Below, in pieces: positions 8,139 through 15,564 of a stretch of 64,000 nt of DNA; positions within the stretch are counted from its first letter, which is position 1, and each line of letters begins with the position of its first letter. The notes beneath the pieces were generated by a model that was not told the origin of the DNA, did not search any database, and was given only the letters and a program-made list of their open reading frames with translations. The position numbers were made by a program, and so were the translations under genes. Origin of the DNA: Mycobacterium sp. 1554424.7 (GTDB lineage: Bacteria > Actinomycetota > Actinomycetes > Mycobacteriales > Mycobacteriaceae); contig NZ_LZSE01000078.1 of NCBI RefSeq assembly GCF_001665295.1, positions 124,001 through 188,000 of the forward strand, read 5' to 3'.

Positions 8139-8654
8139 ATGACAGATCCTCAAAAGGCGATTCTCGCCGGTGGGTGCTTCTGGGGCATGCAGGACCTGAT
8201 CCGCAAGCAACCCGGCGTGATCGCGACCCGGGTGGGCTACACCGGCGGCAATGTCCCCAACGCGACCTACCGCAATCACGGCACGCACGCCGAAGCCATT
8301 GAAATCGTCTACGACCCGGCGGTCACCGATTACCGCGCGCTGCTGGAGTTTTTCTTCCAGATCCACGATCCGACGACGAAGAACCGCCAGGGCAACGACA
8401 TCGGCACCAGCTACCGGTCGGCCATCTTCTACCTCGATGAGGAGCAGAAGAGGATCGCGCTGGACACCATCGCCGACGTCGAGGCGTCGGGCCTATGGCC
8501 GGGCAAGGTCGTGACCGAGGTCAGCCCCGCCGGGGATTTCTGGGAGGCAGAGCCTGAGCATCAGGACTACCTGCAGCACTACCCCAACGGGTACACCTGC
8601 CACTACGTGCGGCCCGGCTGGAAGTTGCCGCGCCGGGCCGCCGCCGGCAGCTGA
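8139..8654 (+). CDS. msrA: Peptide methionine-S-sulfoxide reductase MsrA
   Basis: A 171-residue MsrA (Rv0137c position). The active-site motif GGCFWG places the catalytic cysteine at C13, and the recycling cysteine lies in GYTCHYVRP near the C-terminus. It reduces the S-epimer of methionine sulfoxide in oxidised proteins, recycled by thioredoxin. AAGGAGGGG is a clear ribosome-binding site for the ATG. It ends 1 bp before the stop of the convergent cytochrome P450 gene. Confidence 0.97.
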   Translation: MTDPQKAILAGGCFWGMQDLIRKQPGVIATRVGYTGGNVPNATYRNHGTHAEAIEIVYDPAVTDYRALLEFFFQIHDPTTKNRQGNDIGTSYRSAIFYLDEEQKRIALDTIADVEASGLWPGKVVTEVSPAGDFWEAEPEHQDYLQHYPNGYTCHYVRPGWKLPRRAAAGS

Positions 8655-8655
8655 T

Positions 8656-9996
8656 TCAGTCCCCCGCGGTTCGCCGCCGGTGGACCACGATGCGCCCGCC
8701 GTTCTTGGGGGTGTAGGCGACACCGCGGGAGTGCCAACGCTCGCCCGGCGCCGTCGTGGTCTCAATCGTGAAGTCGCGCAGCACCGTTCGTAGCACCACG
8801 TCCATCTCCATGTTGGCGAACGCGGCCCCCACGCAGCGGCGGGTGCCACCGCCGAATGGGATCCACGCGAACGTGGACGGCTTGCCTCCGATGTAGCGCT
8901 GCGGGTCGAAGCGTTCCGGGTCGGGATAGATGTCCGGATCGTCGTGGATCTGCGAGATGCTCACGATAATCGAATCACCTTGGGGGAGGACCCATTCGCC
9001 GAGCTGGAAGGTTGGCGGAAAGACGCGGCGGGCGCAGAAAAGGATGACCGTCCTGGCCCGCTGGACCTCCAGGATCGTCGCCTGACGTAGCTCGTTCCCG
9101 CCGTTGTCGGCTTCCTCCACCAGGGCGGCGAGCACGTCGGGGTGGCGGGTCACCCGCTCGAACGCCCACGCCAGCGTGGCCGCGGTCGTTTCGTGCCCGG
9201 CGGCCAGGAGCGCGAGCAATTCGTCACCAATATCCTTGTGCGACATGGGGGAACCGTCGTCGTAGGTGCTGCGCAGCATGAGCGCGAGCACATCGGTCCG
9301 TTCGGCGAGGTTCGGATCGGCCCGCTCGTCGGCGATCAGCTTGTCGATGATGACGTCATATTGGCGCCGCCACCAGTCCAGCCGGCCCCACGGGGTGAAC
9401 CGGCCATATGTCCGTTCGGGTTTCGGCAATACGGCCAGCCGCGAGCCCAGGGTGACCCACGGCGGAATGAGACGGCGCAGCTCGTCCAGTTCGGCGCCGT
9501 CGGCGCCGAAGACCGCGCGCAGGATGGCGTTGAGCGTGATGCGCATCATCGAGGGCAGCGTCGGGAAGGGCCGGCCCTCCGGCCAATTGGCCGTCTCGCG
9601 CAGGGTCTCCTCTTCGATGATGGCCTCGTAGTTCTTCATGCTCTTGCCGTGGAACGGCGGCGCCAACAGCCGTCGCCGCTGGCGGTGCTCGTCGCGGTCC
9701 AACGCGAACACCGAACCGGTGCCGAACATCCGGCTCAGGTTGGGCTGAATGTTGCCGAGCTCCTCGGGACTGGTGGTGAACACCTGCTTCGCCAGCTGCG
9801 GGTCACACACGATCACCGCCCGACCGAAAATCGGGATGGTAAGGGTGAAGACGTTGCCGTAGCGGCGCGCCAACCGCTTGATCATCCCGCGCCGCGAGAT
9901 CGCGAAGCCGATGCCGGATAGCAGCTTTGGAATCCGGGCCGCAGGCGGCAGCCGGACTGCCGGGGATCCCGGCGGGGCGGTGACGACGTCGCTCAT
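8656..9996 (-). CDS. cyp138: Cytochrome P450, CYP138 family
   Basis: A 446-residue P450 whose sequence closely follows M. tuberculosis CYP138 (Rv0136). Examples are RLLAPPFHGKSMKNYE, the I-helix AGHETTAAT and the heme-ligand loop FGGGTRRCVGAAF with Cys at about residue 388. The substrate is unknown. ATG at 9996 gives the CYP138-like start MSDVV; another ATG at 10014 would add six residues and has its own GGGGAGAG. It is divergent from a TetR gene, with two identical-format palindromes in the 130-bp gap, so repression by that TetR is likely. Confidence 0.95.
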   Translation of the reverse strand: MSDVVTAPPGSPAVRLPPAARIPKLLSGIGFAISRRGMIKRLARRYGNVFTLTIPIFGRAVIVCDPQLAKQVFTTSPEELGNIQPNLSRMFGTGSVFALDRDEHRQRRRLLAPPFHGKSMKNYEAIIEEETLRETANWPEGRPFPTLPSMMRITLNAILRAVFGADGAELDELRRLIPPWVTLGSRLAVLPKPERTYGRFTPWGRLDWWRRQYDVIIDKLIADERADPNLAERTDVLALMLRSTYDDGSPMSHKDIGDELLALLAAGHETTAATLAWAFERVTRHPDVLAALVEEADNGGNELRQATILEVQRARTVILFCARRVFPPTFQLGEWVLPQGDSIIVSISQIHDDPDIYPDPERFDPQRYIGGKPSTFAWIPFGGGTRRCVGAAFANMEMDVVLRTVLRDFTIETTTAPGERWHSRGVAYTPKNGGRIVVHRRRTAGD

Positions 9997-10035
9997 GGCG
10001 TTGTTGCTCCCCATATCTCTCCCCGGATTCCGGGC

Positions 10036-10084
10036 GGTACCGCGGTGTACCAAAACCTTTCCCGATACGGTACTCTGTGGTACC
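10036..10084. promoter_or_regulatory. Twin operators GGTAC-N6-GTACC between cyp138 and tetR
   Basis: Two copies of GGTAC-N6-GTACC occur at 10036-10051 and 10069-10084. Their centres are 33 bp apart, about three helical turns, so dimers would sit on the same face of DNA. The spacers differ (CGCGGT and TCTGTG) while the arms are identical, a sign of selection on the arms. The likely binder is the TetR starting at 10127. Confidence 0.75.
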
Positions 10085-10126
10085 AAGCCTGACAAGGTGC
10101 CGTATTCACCGAAGGGGGCGGCCGCC

Positions 10127-10756
10127 GTGACATCAGTGGTGACAGCAGCGGCTGACGACGCGGCGCTCAGCGGCCCGCCTGCCAAGCCCGACGCGTTTCG
10201 TTTGCGGCTGCTCGACGGCCTTGCCACCGCGATCGGGGAGCGTGGCTACCGCACCAGCACGGTCGCCGACATCGTCCGCCACGCCCGCACCTCCAAGCGC
10301 ACCTTCTACGACCAGTTCGCCAGCAAGGAGGAATGCTTCCTGGAACTGCTGCGGGCCGACATCGAGAAGCTCGGCGAGAGCATCGCCGCCGCCGTGGACC
10401 CCGAGGCGGACTGGCACCACCAGATTCGTCAGGCCGTCGAGGCATATGTCGAACACATGGAGGCCCGGCCCGCCATCACCTTGAGCTTGATTCGTGAGCT
10501 CCCGTCGCTGGGCGACGTCGCCCGCCCGGTTCAGCGCCGCGGCGTGCAGTTGTTGTCCAACCTGCTGATCGACCTCAGCGCCAGTCCGGGCTTTCGGCGC
10601 GCGGAGCTACCGCCGTTGACCGCGCCGCTCGCGGTGATTCTGTTGGGCGGCCTGCGTGAACTGACCGCGCTGGCCGTCGAGGACGGTAGACCCGTGCGCA
10701 GCGTCGTGGAACCGGCCGTCGACGCGTCCATAGCCCTGCTCGGTCCGCGACACTAG
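10127..10756 (+). CDS. TetR-family regulator (Rv0135c-like), divergent from cyp138
   Basis: A 209-residue TetR repressor with HTH at about residues 35-75 (LATAIGERGYRTSTVADIV then TSKRTFYDQFASKEECF). Start GTG 10127 follows GAAGGGGGCGG and gives a length close to Rv0135c. The open frame extends further upstream, but that would run through the twin operators and into the cyp138 leader, so it is not used. The divergent layout and the two GGTAC-N6-GTACC sites suggest autoregulation and control of cyp138. Confidence 0.9.
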   Translation: MTSVVTAAADDAALSGPPAKPDAFRLRLLDGLATAIGERGYRTSTVADIVRHARTSKRTFYDQFASKEECFLELLRADIEKLGESIAAAVDPEADWHHQIRQAVEAYVEHMEARPAITLSLIRELPSLGDVARPVQRRGVQLLSNLLIDLSASPGFRRAELPPLTAPLAVILLGGLRELTALAVEDGRPVRSVVEPAVDASIALLGPRH

Positions 10757-10797
10757 GCTCATCGCGGAACCCACTCGCCGATCTGGAGGACTTCGCC

Positions 10798-11010
10798 ATG
10801 CGGCTATCGACGCGGAACCAGCTCAAAGGAACCATCACCGAGATCGATCTCGGCGCCGTGATGGCGATCGTGAAGGTCAAGCTCGACGGCGGCGACCAGA
10901 TCGTCACGTCGTCGGTCACCAAGGACGCCGCGATCGACCTCGGCCTGGCGGTCGGTCAGCCCGCGACGGTGTTCATCAAGTCCACGGAAGTCACCGTCGG
11001 CGTCGAGTGA
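10798..11010 (+). CDS. Mop/TOBE-domain molybdate-binding protein
   Basis: A 70-residue single TOBE (Mop) domain, beginning MRLSTRNQLKGTI and showing the typical alternation of short beta strands with SVTKDAAIDLGLAVG and FIKSTEVTV. Mop proteins bind molybdate or tungstate as oligomers and buffer it in the cytoplasm. CTGGAGGA upstream is a good ribosome-binding site. No molybdate transporter lies nearby. It opens the accessory block that separates the Rv0135c-like and ephF genes here. Confidence 0.88.
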   Translation: MRLSTRNQLKGTITEIDLGAVMAIVKVKLDGGDQIVTSSVTKDAAIDLGLAVGQPATVFIKSTEVTVGVE

Positions 11011-11077
11011 CGCCGGCATCGAGCAGCCTTCCGCAACAGGCGATTTGGTGCTGCCCAGCAGTTGCCGCCTGAACCCG

Positions 11078-11896
11078 TCAGGCCGCCTCGTGCGGCGCGT
11101 CCCTGCCCTTGCCCATCGATCTCGACAGCAGAAATATGACGTAGCCAGGAAAGATGGTGCCGACGAGGACGGTTGCGCTGACCCTGGCGGCAATCGCGAG
11201 GTTGGAGTCAGGTGAGATCGTCTCGAACCAAGCTAACGCGGTAGCGAAGACCACGGCGATCACGGCGTACCCGACGACGAACGTGGTCGCGCGAGACAAC
11301 CGAACCAGGCTCTCGGGTTTGGGATCTTCCGTCAGACTCGACCTGCGTATCCGCACCACCGTATGAGTGCCGAATATCACCCCCAAGATTGTTCCGACCG
11401 CCATGATCGACACTCCGCTGACCCCAGGCGAATTCGGAAAGATGATGCGCAGGTAACTCACCAATGCGATGCACAGCCGGTAGATACCCACAAACACCAT
11501 GCCCCCGGCCAGGAAACCACCGAGTCGCATCAGGTACGTACGTTGCCGCAACGAGAAATCCTCCCTAAGGGCCAGCAGCCAGACCAAACCACAAATCAGC
11601 GCCACACTGCCGACCGCAAGCAATCCGCCGGCAGTTATCGCCTGTCCCCAGCCCAGTCGACACAACCCTCCGGTCAAGTGTTTGGGTAGCCCGCTGAGTT
11701 GTGCAAACAAAAAGCTGTCCAACCCCATCGTGAATAGTCCCGCGGAGAACAGGCCAATCGTGTGAGTGTCCTTCGCCTTCCCGCTGGCAAGAAGAATGGA
11801 CAAGGCCGCAAACTGAAATCCCGCGAGGAGCCCGGCGAGAGAGGCATAGGTGGGGGCCGACTCGACCACGCTCCACAAGTTTGTGCAATCAGCCAC
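11078..11896 (-). CDS. Hypothetical membrane protein with seven predicted TM segments
   Basis: About 272 residues from GTG 11896, with seven hydrophobic stretches: YASLAGLLAGFQFAALSILL, TIGLFSAGLFTMGL, AITAGGLLAVGSVALICGL, LGGFLAGGMVFVGIYRL, VSIMAVGTILGVIFG, FVVGYAVIAVVFATALA and TVLVGTIFPGYVIFLL. I recognise no catalytic or transport motif. The frame stays open to an ATG at 12040, but those extra residues are Arg/Cys-rich and non-hydrophobic, so the shorter form is preferred. It is divergent from the thiocyanate-hydrolase-type operon across about 390 bp; a link is not demonstrated. Confidence 0.7.
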   Translation of the reverse strand: MADCTNLWSVVESAPTYASLAGLLAGFQFAALSILLASGKAKDTHTIGLFSAGLFTMGLDSFLFAQLSGLPKHLTGGLCRLGWGQAITAGGLLAVGSVALICGLVWLLALREDFSLRQRTYLMRLGGFLAGGMVFVGIYRLCIALVSYLRIIFPNSPGVSGVSIMAVGTILGVIFGTHTVVRIRRSSLTEDPKPESLVRLSRATTFVVGYAVIAVVFATALAWFETISPDSNLAIAARVSATVLVGTIFPGYVIFLLSRSMGKGRDAPHEAA

Positions 11897-12289
11897 TGGC
11901 CCCCCAGCCCTGCGAATAGCCACTGCGGCGAAATTATCACGGCACGGCGATGATCCGTGGCCGAAGTCGGTGCGGGCGCATTCACCGCAGGCGCGATCGG
12001 CGCACCTCTCCCGGCTGGGCACGATCGCGTGCCTCGACACACGCCGAAAGTCGGGTGAATACGAGGGTTTTCGGTCAGTACGCGACGCTGACTACCAATG
12101 CCCCTTCTGATCACTCGGCAGGCTATCTACACTCGCACTGTGGCCCGTGAGGATGCCCATCGCCTCTATGTACTTCGTCGCCGACCATCCGGGCATCCGA
12201 TTCTCGCCGAGGCCCGCACGAACGACCCACATGCGATCGGTTGGCGCGGCCCACGCCATCCCGGTTCAACTGCAAACGAAGGGAATTTG
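11897..12289. other. Intergenic region upstream of the thiocyanate-hydrolase-type operon
   Basis: This is 393 bp between two divergent genes. A partial copy of the dispersed repeat core (CGACACACGCCGAAAG) lies at 12035-12050. GGCTATCTACACT near 12120-12132 could hold a -10 element for the + strand operon, but no matching -35 is evident. I see no riboswitch or RNA gene that I recognise. Open frames through here on both strands look like extensions of the flanking genes. Confidence 0.4.
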
Positions 12290-13126
12290 ATGAGCACGGC
12301 AGCGGAGCGTGCAGCGCAATTGGATCTCGTCGCCCGCCTCAAATCGAATTATCCGGAGTTGCCGGACGCGCCGACTCCCGACATGTTGGACCACCAGCGC
12401 ATAGCTGCGTACCTGAAGCCGGTCCATGACGTCGGCGGCGAGCCGGATGTGCCGATGAGATACGAGAACAAGCAGTACGAACTGTGGGAGCACATGACCT
12501 ACGTCATCTGCGAAGTTCTCGCGTGGCGGGGTATCTGGCTATCCGAAGAGCGCCGCCGGATAGGCAACGTCGACGTCGGTCGGGCCGAATATCTGGGGCT
12601 GCCCTACTACGGTCGCTGGCTGCTGGCCGTCGCCCGTGTCCTCGTGGAGAAGCACCACATCGGCCTGACCGAATTGAGCGAGCGGATGGCCGAGGTCAGT
12701 AACCGCTACGAGGGTGGACTCGCCGGAAAGAAGTTGCAGGCCAATCCGAAGTCCGAAGGCGACGGGTCACAGGTCAAACGCAACGAGCACCACAAAAGGG
12801 CGGTGGGAAAGGGCGATCCGCAGGTGTATGCCGGTCAGGCCGGGCAGCCGAAGTTCCAGGTCGGCGACGTCGTGGTGGTACGCGAGCTCCCGGTGATCTT
12901 CTACACCCGCACTCCGGAGTACGTGCGTGGCGCGACGGGCGAAATCGCGGCGGTGGCCTATGAAAGCCCGGCAGCCGAGGATGAGACCTGGGACCGTCCC
13001 GCGAGGCCGGAATGGTTCTACGTCGTTCGGTTCAACATGTCCGAGTTGTGGTACGGCTACACCGGAACCTCCGGCGACGTCGTCCAAACCGAGATCCCCG
13101 AACGCTGGCTGCAAGCCGCTAATTGA
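12290..13126 (+). CDS. Fused beta-alpha subunit of a thiocyanate hydrolase / nitrile hydratase-like enzyme
   Basis: A 278-residue protein with two parts. Residues about 40-130 match the beta subunit of Thiobacillus thioparus thiocyanate hydrolase as I recall it (PVHDVGGEPDVPMRYENKQY, LAWRGIWLSEERRR, YYGRWLLAVARVLV). Residues about 165-278 match its alpha subunit, the SH3-like half of nitrile hydratase beta (GDPQVYAGQAGQPKFQVGD, FYTRTPEYVRGATGEI, YESPAAEDETWD, TEIPERWL). In T. thioparus these are separate genes in the order scnB-scnA-scnC, so this is a fusion in the same order. A charged linker (about 133-163) joins them. ATG 12290 follows GAAGGGAA. The gene precedes the gamma subunit by 22 bp. 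It would form the non-metal half of the active site. Confidence 0.85.
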   Translation: MSTAAERAAQLDLVARLKSNYPELPDAPTPDMLDHQRIAAYLKPVHDVGGEPDVPMRYENKQYELWEHMTYVICEVLAWRGIWLSEERRRIGNVDVGRAEYLGLPYYGRWLLAVARVLVEKHHIGLTELSERMAEVSNRYEGGLAGKKLQANPKSEGDGSQVKRNEHHKRAVGKGDPQVYAGQAGQPKFQVGDVVVVRELPVIFYTRTPEYVRGATGEIAAVAYESPAAEDETWDRPARPEWFYVVRFNMSELWYGYTGTSGDVVQTEIPERWLQAAN

Positions 13127-13148
13127 GCTGGGCTGAAAGGAATTTCGC

Positions 13149-13856
13149 ATGGCAGACCATGACCATGACCATGACCGCACAGTCGCGCCGATGGTCGACG
13201 AGATCACCGACTTCGAAGTCCTCGAGATCGCGCTGCGCGAATTATGCATTGAGAAGGGCATTTTCACCGCGGAGGAGCATCGCCGCTTCACCGAATTCGC
13301 CGAGCAGATCGGGCCAACTCCCGCGGCGCGCTTGGTGGCCAAGGCGTGGCTGGATCCCGAGTTCAGGGAGCTTGCCCTCGCCGAACCGATGACGGCCAGC
13401 AAAGAGGTCGGTGTCGACTGGATGGAGCCCACCGGTTTCGGCACCCCCAGCGACTTCACCGCGTTCAAGATCCTCGCCGACACGCCAACAGTGCACAACG
13501 TGATCGTTTGTGCGCTGTGCTCCTGCTATCCCCGGCCGATCCTGGGCAACTCGCCGGAGTGGTATCGCACGCCCAACTACCGCCGGCGAATGGTCCGTTG
13601 GCCTCGTCAGGTTCTCGCGGAGTTCGGGCTTTACCTTCCTGACGAAATTTCCATCCACGTACAGGATTCCAACCAAAAGCACCGGTTCATGGTGATGCCC
13701 ATGCGTCCCGACGGCACCGACGGCTGGGACGAAGATCAGCTTGTGGAAATCATCACGCGCGACTGCTTGATCGGTGTCGCGCTGCCAAAGGTCGGCGTCA
13801 CTTCCAACGTAATCACTGCCACCCGTCCGGCGATTCACCCGGGAACTACCGGATGA
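13149..13856 (+). CDS. Metal-binding gamma subunit of thiocyanate hydrolase (nitrile hydratase alpha family)
   Basis: 235 residues. The metal-binding loop is V-C121-A-L-C124-S125-C126, whose two outer cysteines are oxidised to sulfinic and sulfenic acids in this family and hold low-spin Co(III) or Fe(III). The sequence tracks thiocyanate hydrolase gamma rather than classical nitrile hydratase alpha: a His/Asp-rich N-terminus (MADHDHDHDR), YPRPILGNSPEWYR, NYRRRMVRWPRQVLAEFG and TRDCLIGVALPK. The expected reaction is hydrolysis of SCN- to carbonyl sulfide and ammonia; nitrile hydration is the alternative. The residue between the first two cysteines is Ala where Thr or Ser is usual. The 3' end overlaps the activator gene by 4 bp (ATGA). 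Confidence 0.88.
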   Translation: MADHDHDHDRTVAPMVDEITDFEVLEIALRELCIEKGIFTAEEHRRFTEFAEQIGPTPAARLVAKAWLDPEFRELALAEPMTASKEVGVDWMEPTGFGTPSDFTAFKILADTPTVHNVIVCALCSCYPRPILGNSPEWYRTPNYRRRMVRWPRQVLAEFGLYLPDEISIHVQDSNQKHRFMVMPMRPDGTDGWDEDQLVEIITRDCLIGVALPKVGVTSNVITATRPAIHPGTTG

Positions 13857-14224
13857 GCGCGGCGGCCGATTCAGGCGCGTTCGACAACGCGGATATTGCG
13901 CCCCTCCGGGAAATCGTCGAGCGCAATCAAGTGTGGCCGAGGATGGCCGCCAAGTACGGCGTCGAGAATCCCGTGCCGCCGTGGAAGACCAGCCTAGACG
14001 GCCTCTGCGACGCCCTCGATCACTCCGCGTGCAACGCAAACATTCCTAGCTTCAAAGAGCGGCGGGATGAGGAAGACGCTCTGTCCGCAACCGTCTACGC
14101 GAACTTGCCCCACCCGGAGAACCAGCTCCTCGCGCTGGCGCACTCCCTGGTGGTGCGCGGCCTCCTTGATGAGGCCGAGTTGAGGCAACGTCTCGCCCAG
14201 ATCCGCGCGAGACTCGAAGCCTGA
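13853..14224 (+). CDS. P15K-like activator / nitrile hydratase accessory protein
   Basis: A 123-residue protein (about 13.5 kDa) resembling the N-terminal helical part of nitrile hydratase beta. It has WPRMAAKYGVENPVPPWKTS and HPENQLLALAHSLVVRGLLD. Small proteins of this type, such as P15K for thiocyanate hydrolase, insert cobalt and help oxidise the active-site cysteines of the gamma/alpha subunit. Its ATG overlaps the gamma-subunit stop, so the two are translationally coupled, which fits co-translational assembly. The activator role is inferred from size, family resemblance and operon position. Confidence 0.78.
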   Translation: MSAAADSGAFDNADIAPLREIVERNQVWPRMAAKYGVENPVPPWKTSLDGLCDALDHSACNANIPSFKERRDEEDALSATVYANLPHPENQLLALAHSLVVRGLLDEAELRQRLAQIRARLEA

Positions 14225-14283
14225 CCGCACTACCTGGTCCGCCGAGGGGTACCGCGACGCTAGGCCCGTCGCTGGCGCACGCA

Positions 14284-14320
14284 CGCAACACGCCGAAAAG
14301 TGTGGCAGCAGTCTATGTTT
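14284..14320. repeat. Dispersed 3'-end repeat, diverged partial copy
   Basis: The segment starting CAACACGCCGAAAAG and ending AGTCTATGTTTCG is a short, diverged copy of the repeat found whole at 15505-15564 and 28983-29042. It lies between the convergent ends of the P15K-like gene and the split-barrel gene. It provides the last codons and the TAG stop of the latter. Confidence 0.6.
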
Positions 14321-14897
14321 CGACGCGGCGACAGGCGCGCAGCGGCAGACGGTGGCGGGTCTGGGTGAACGCCACGCGCGGCAGCATGGTATTCGGCGCC
14401 GGCTCGGACAGGTGCTGTCGGCCAAAGGCCAACACCTTCGTCGGCTCCACGGCGAAGACGAGTGAATGGACACCGGAGCGGTGAAAGCCGGTGTCTGTCA
14501 CCTCAAACTGCCAGGAGCCGTCCCACTTGGCCCGCCACCCCGCGGCCAGCCGCTCCAGCGTTGCTCGGTCGGTGACGCGGCGTGCCCGGCCCTGGACCAC
14601 GACGTCGAGTCCCCGGTCCCAGGCGTTGCACCCGGTCGTGAGTACGACGTGAGGGTTGGACGCGAGGTTGACACCCTTCTGCTCCGTCTCGCCCGTGCTG
14701 AAGTACAGCACTCCGTCAAGCCACACCGCGACCAGCGGGGTGACGTGCGGGCTTCCGTCTGACCGGACCGTCGATATCCAGCTGATTTCGGCCGCCTTCA
14801 GCACATCGCTTGCCGCGGTCCAGGTGGTGGCCTGTGCGCAGGAATCGCTGAAGCGTTCATCGAGCTGGGTGACTACGTTGTTCTCCTTCGATGGCAT
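14313..14897 (-). CDS. Pyridoxamine 5'-phosphate oxidase-like split-barrel flavin/F420 protein
   Basis: A 194-residue split-barrel protein. Family features are AAEISWISTVRSDGSPHVTPL near residues 31-51, followed by VLYFSTGETEQKGVNLASNP. Such proteins bind FMN, F420 or heme and reduce varied substrates. The C-terminal codons (VET and stop) fall inside the 14284-14320 repeat, so the natural C-terminus may have been altered by it. The gene is divergent from an HxlR regulator 85 bp away, which is its likely controller. Confidence 0.82.
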   Translation of the reverse strand: MPSKENNVVTQLDERFSDSCAQATTWTAASDVLKAAEISWISTVRSDGSPHVTPLVAVWLDGVLYFSTGETEQKGVNLASNPHVVLTTGCNAWDRGLDVVVQGRARRVTDRATLERLAAGWRAKWDGSWQFEVTDTGFHRSGVHSLVFAVEPTKVLAFGRQHLSEPAPNTMLPRVAFTQTRHRLPLRACRRVET

Positions 14898-14982
14898 GCG
14901 GCCCCCTCAACTGGTCCCGTTTTGCAATCGGTTTCAGCCTAGGGCATAGTGGTGCACATATGCAACCAGTTCGGAGGTTGGT

Positions 14983-15495
14983 GTGGTTCGCAGAGACGCC
15001 CGATCGGGATGCCCAGTCAATTTGTCGCTCGAGATCTTCGGGGATCGCTGGACCCTGCTCGTGCTGCGCGACATCATTTTCGGCGGCGCCAGGCACTTTC
15101 GTGAGCTGCTCAATGGCGCCGAGCGAATCTCGTCAAACATCCTGGCCGACCGGCTCGGCGCGCTCGTCGAGCATGGTCTGCTCACCAAGACCGATGACCC
15201 CTCCCACAAGCAGAAGGTCACCTATAGCCTCACCGAGCAGGCGATCGAACTTGTGCCCGTTTTCGCTCAGCTCAGCGCCTGGGGAATCCGGCACCTTCCA
15301 GTCGGAGATGAATACGCCGCCCGAGGCAAGGCGCTCGTCGCTGGCGGCCCGCCGCTGTGGGAGGCGTTCATGGACGAACTACGCGAGACTCACCTCGGGC
15401 CACAGGCGCGCAAGAAAAAAGCCCCAAAGGGCCCCACCGTCGCGGCGCGACTTCAGGCAGCGTATGAGTCCGCGTTGCCACACCAGGCCAATTGA
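14983..15495 (+). CDS. HxlR-family transcriptional regulator
   Basis: A 170-residue winged-helix regulator. HxlR signatures are CPVNLSLEIFGDRWTLLVLR near the N-terminus (with the conserved Cys), FGGARHFRELLNGAERISSN, and LADRLGALVEHGLLTK. HxlR proteins often sense aldehydes or redox through the N-terminal Cys. The C-terminus is Lys-rich (ARKKKAPKGP) and longer than in minimal members. Start GTG 14983 has CGGAGG 5 bases upstream. Its divergence from the split-barrel protein suggests local control. Confidence 0.88.
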   Translation: MVRRDARSGCPVNLSLEIFGDRWTLLVLRDIIFGGARHFRELLNGAERISSNILADRLGALVEHGLLTKTDDPSHKQKVTYSLTEQAIELVPVFAQLSAWGIRHLPVGDEYAARGKALVAGGPPLWEAFMDELRETHLGPQARKKKAPKGPTVAARLQAAYESALPHQAN

Positions 15496-15504
15496 GCAGC
15501 CCGC

Positions 15505-15564
15505 CGCGACACTGCAACTACGTACACGAAACGCCGAAAAACATCGCAGCAGTTTAAGTTTCGT
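15505..15564. repeat. 60-bp dispersed repeat, complete copy 1
   Basis: It begins CGCGACACT, has the invariant core ACGCCGAAAAAC and ends AGTTTAAGTTTCGT. About 49 of 60 positions match the copy at 28983-29042. It lies between the convergent ends of the HxlR gene and ephF. It encodes the last codons of ephF, including its TAA stop. Confidence 0.75.

Noticed and set aside
10798-11010. Possible functional link of the Mop-like protein with the metal enzyme operon at 12.3 kb
   Set aside because: Mop domains bind molybdate or tungstate, whereas SCNase/nitrile hydratase uses cobalt or iron; the genes are separated by a divergent membrane protein gene.
12098-12289. N-terminal extension of the fused SCNase subunit to an ATG at 12098
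   Set aside because: The extra 64 residues are Arg/His/Pro-rich and unrelated to the beta subunit; ATG 12290 has its own ribosome-binding site and fits the family start.
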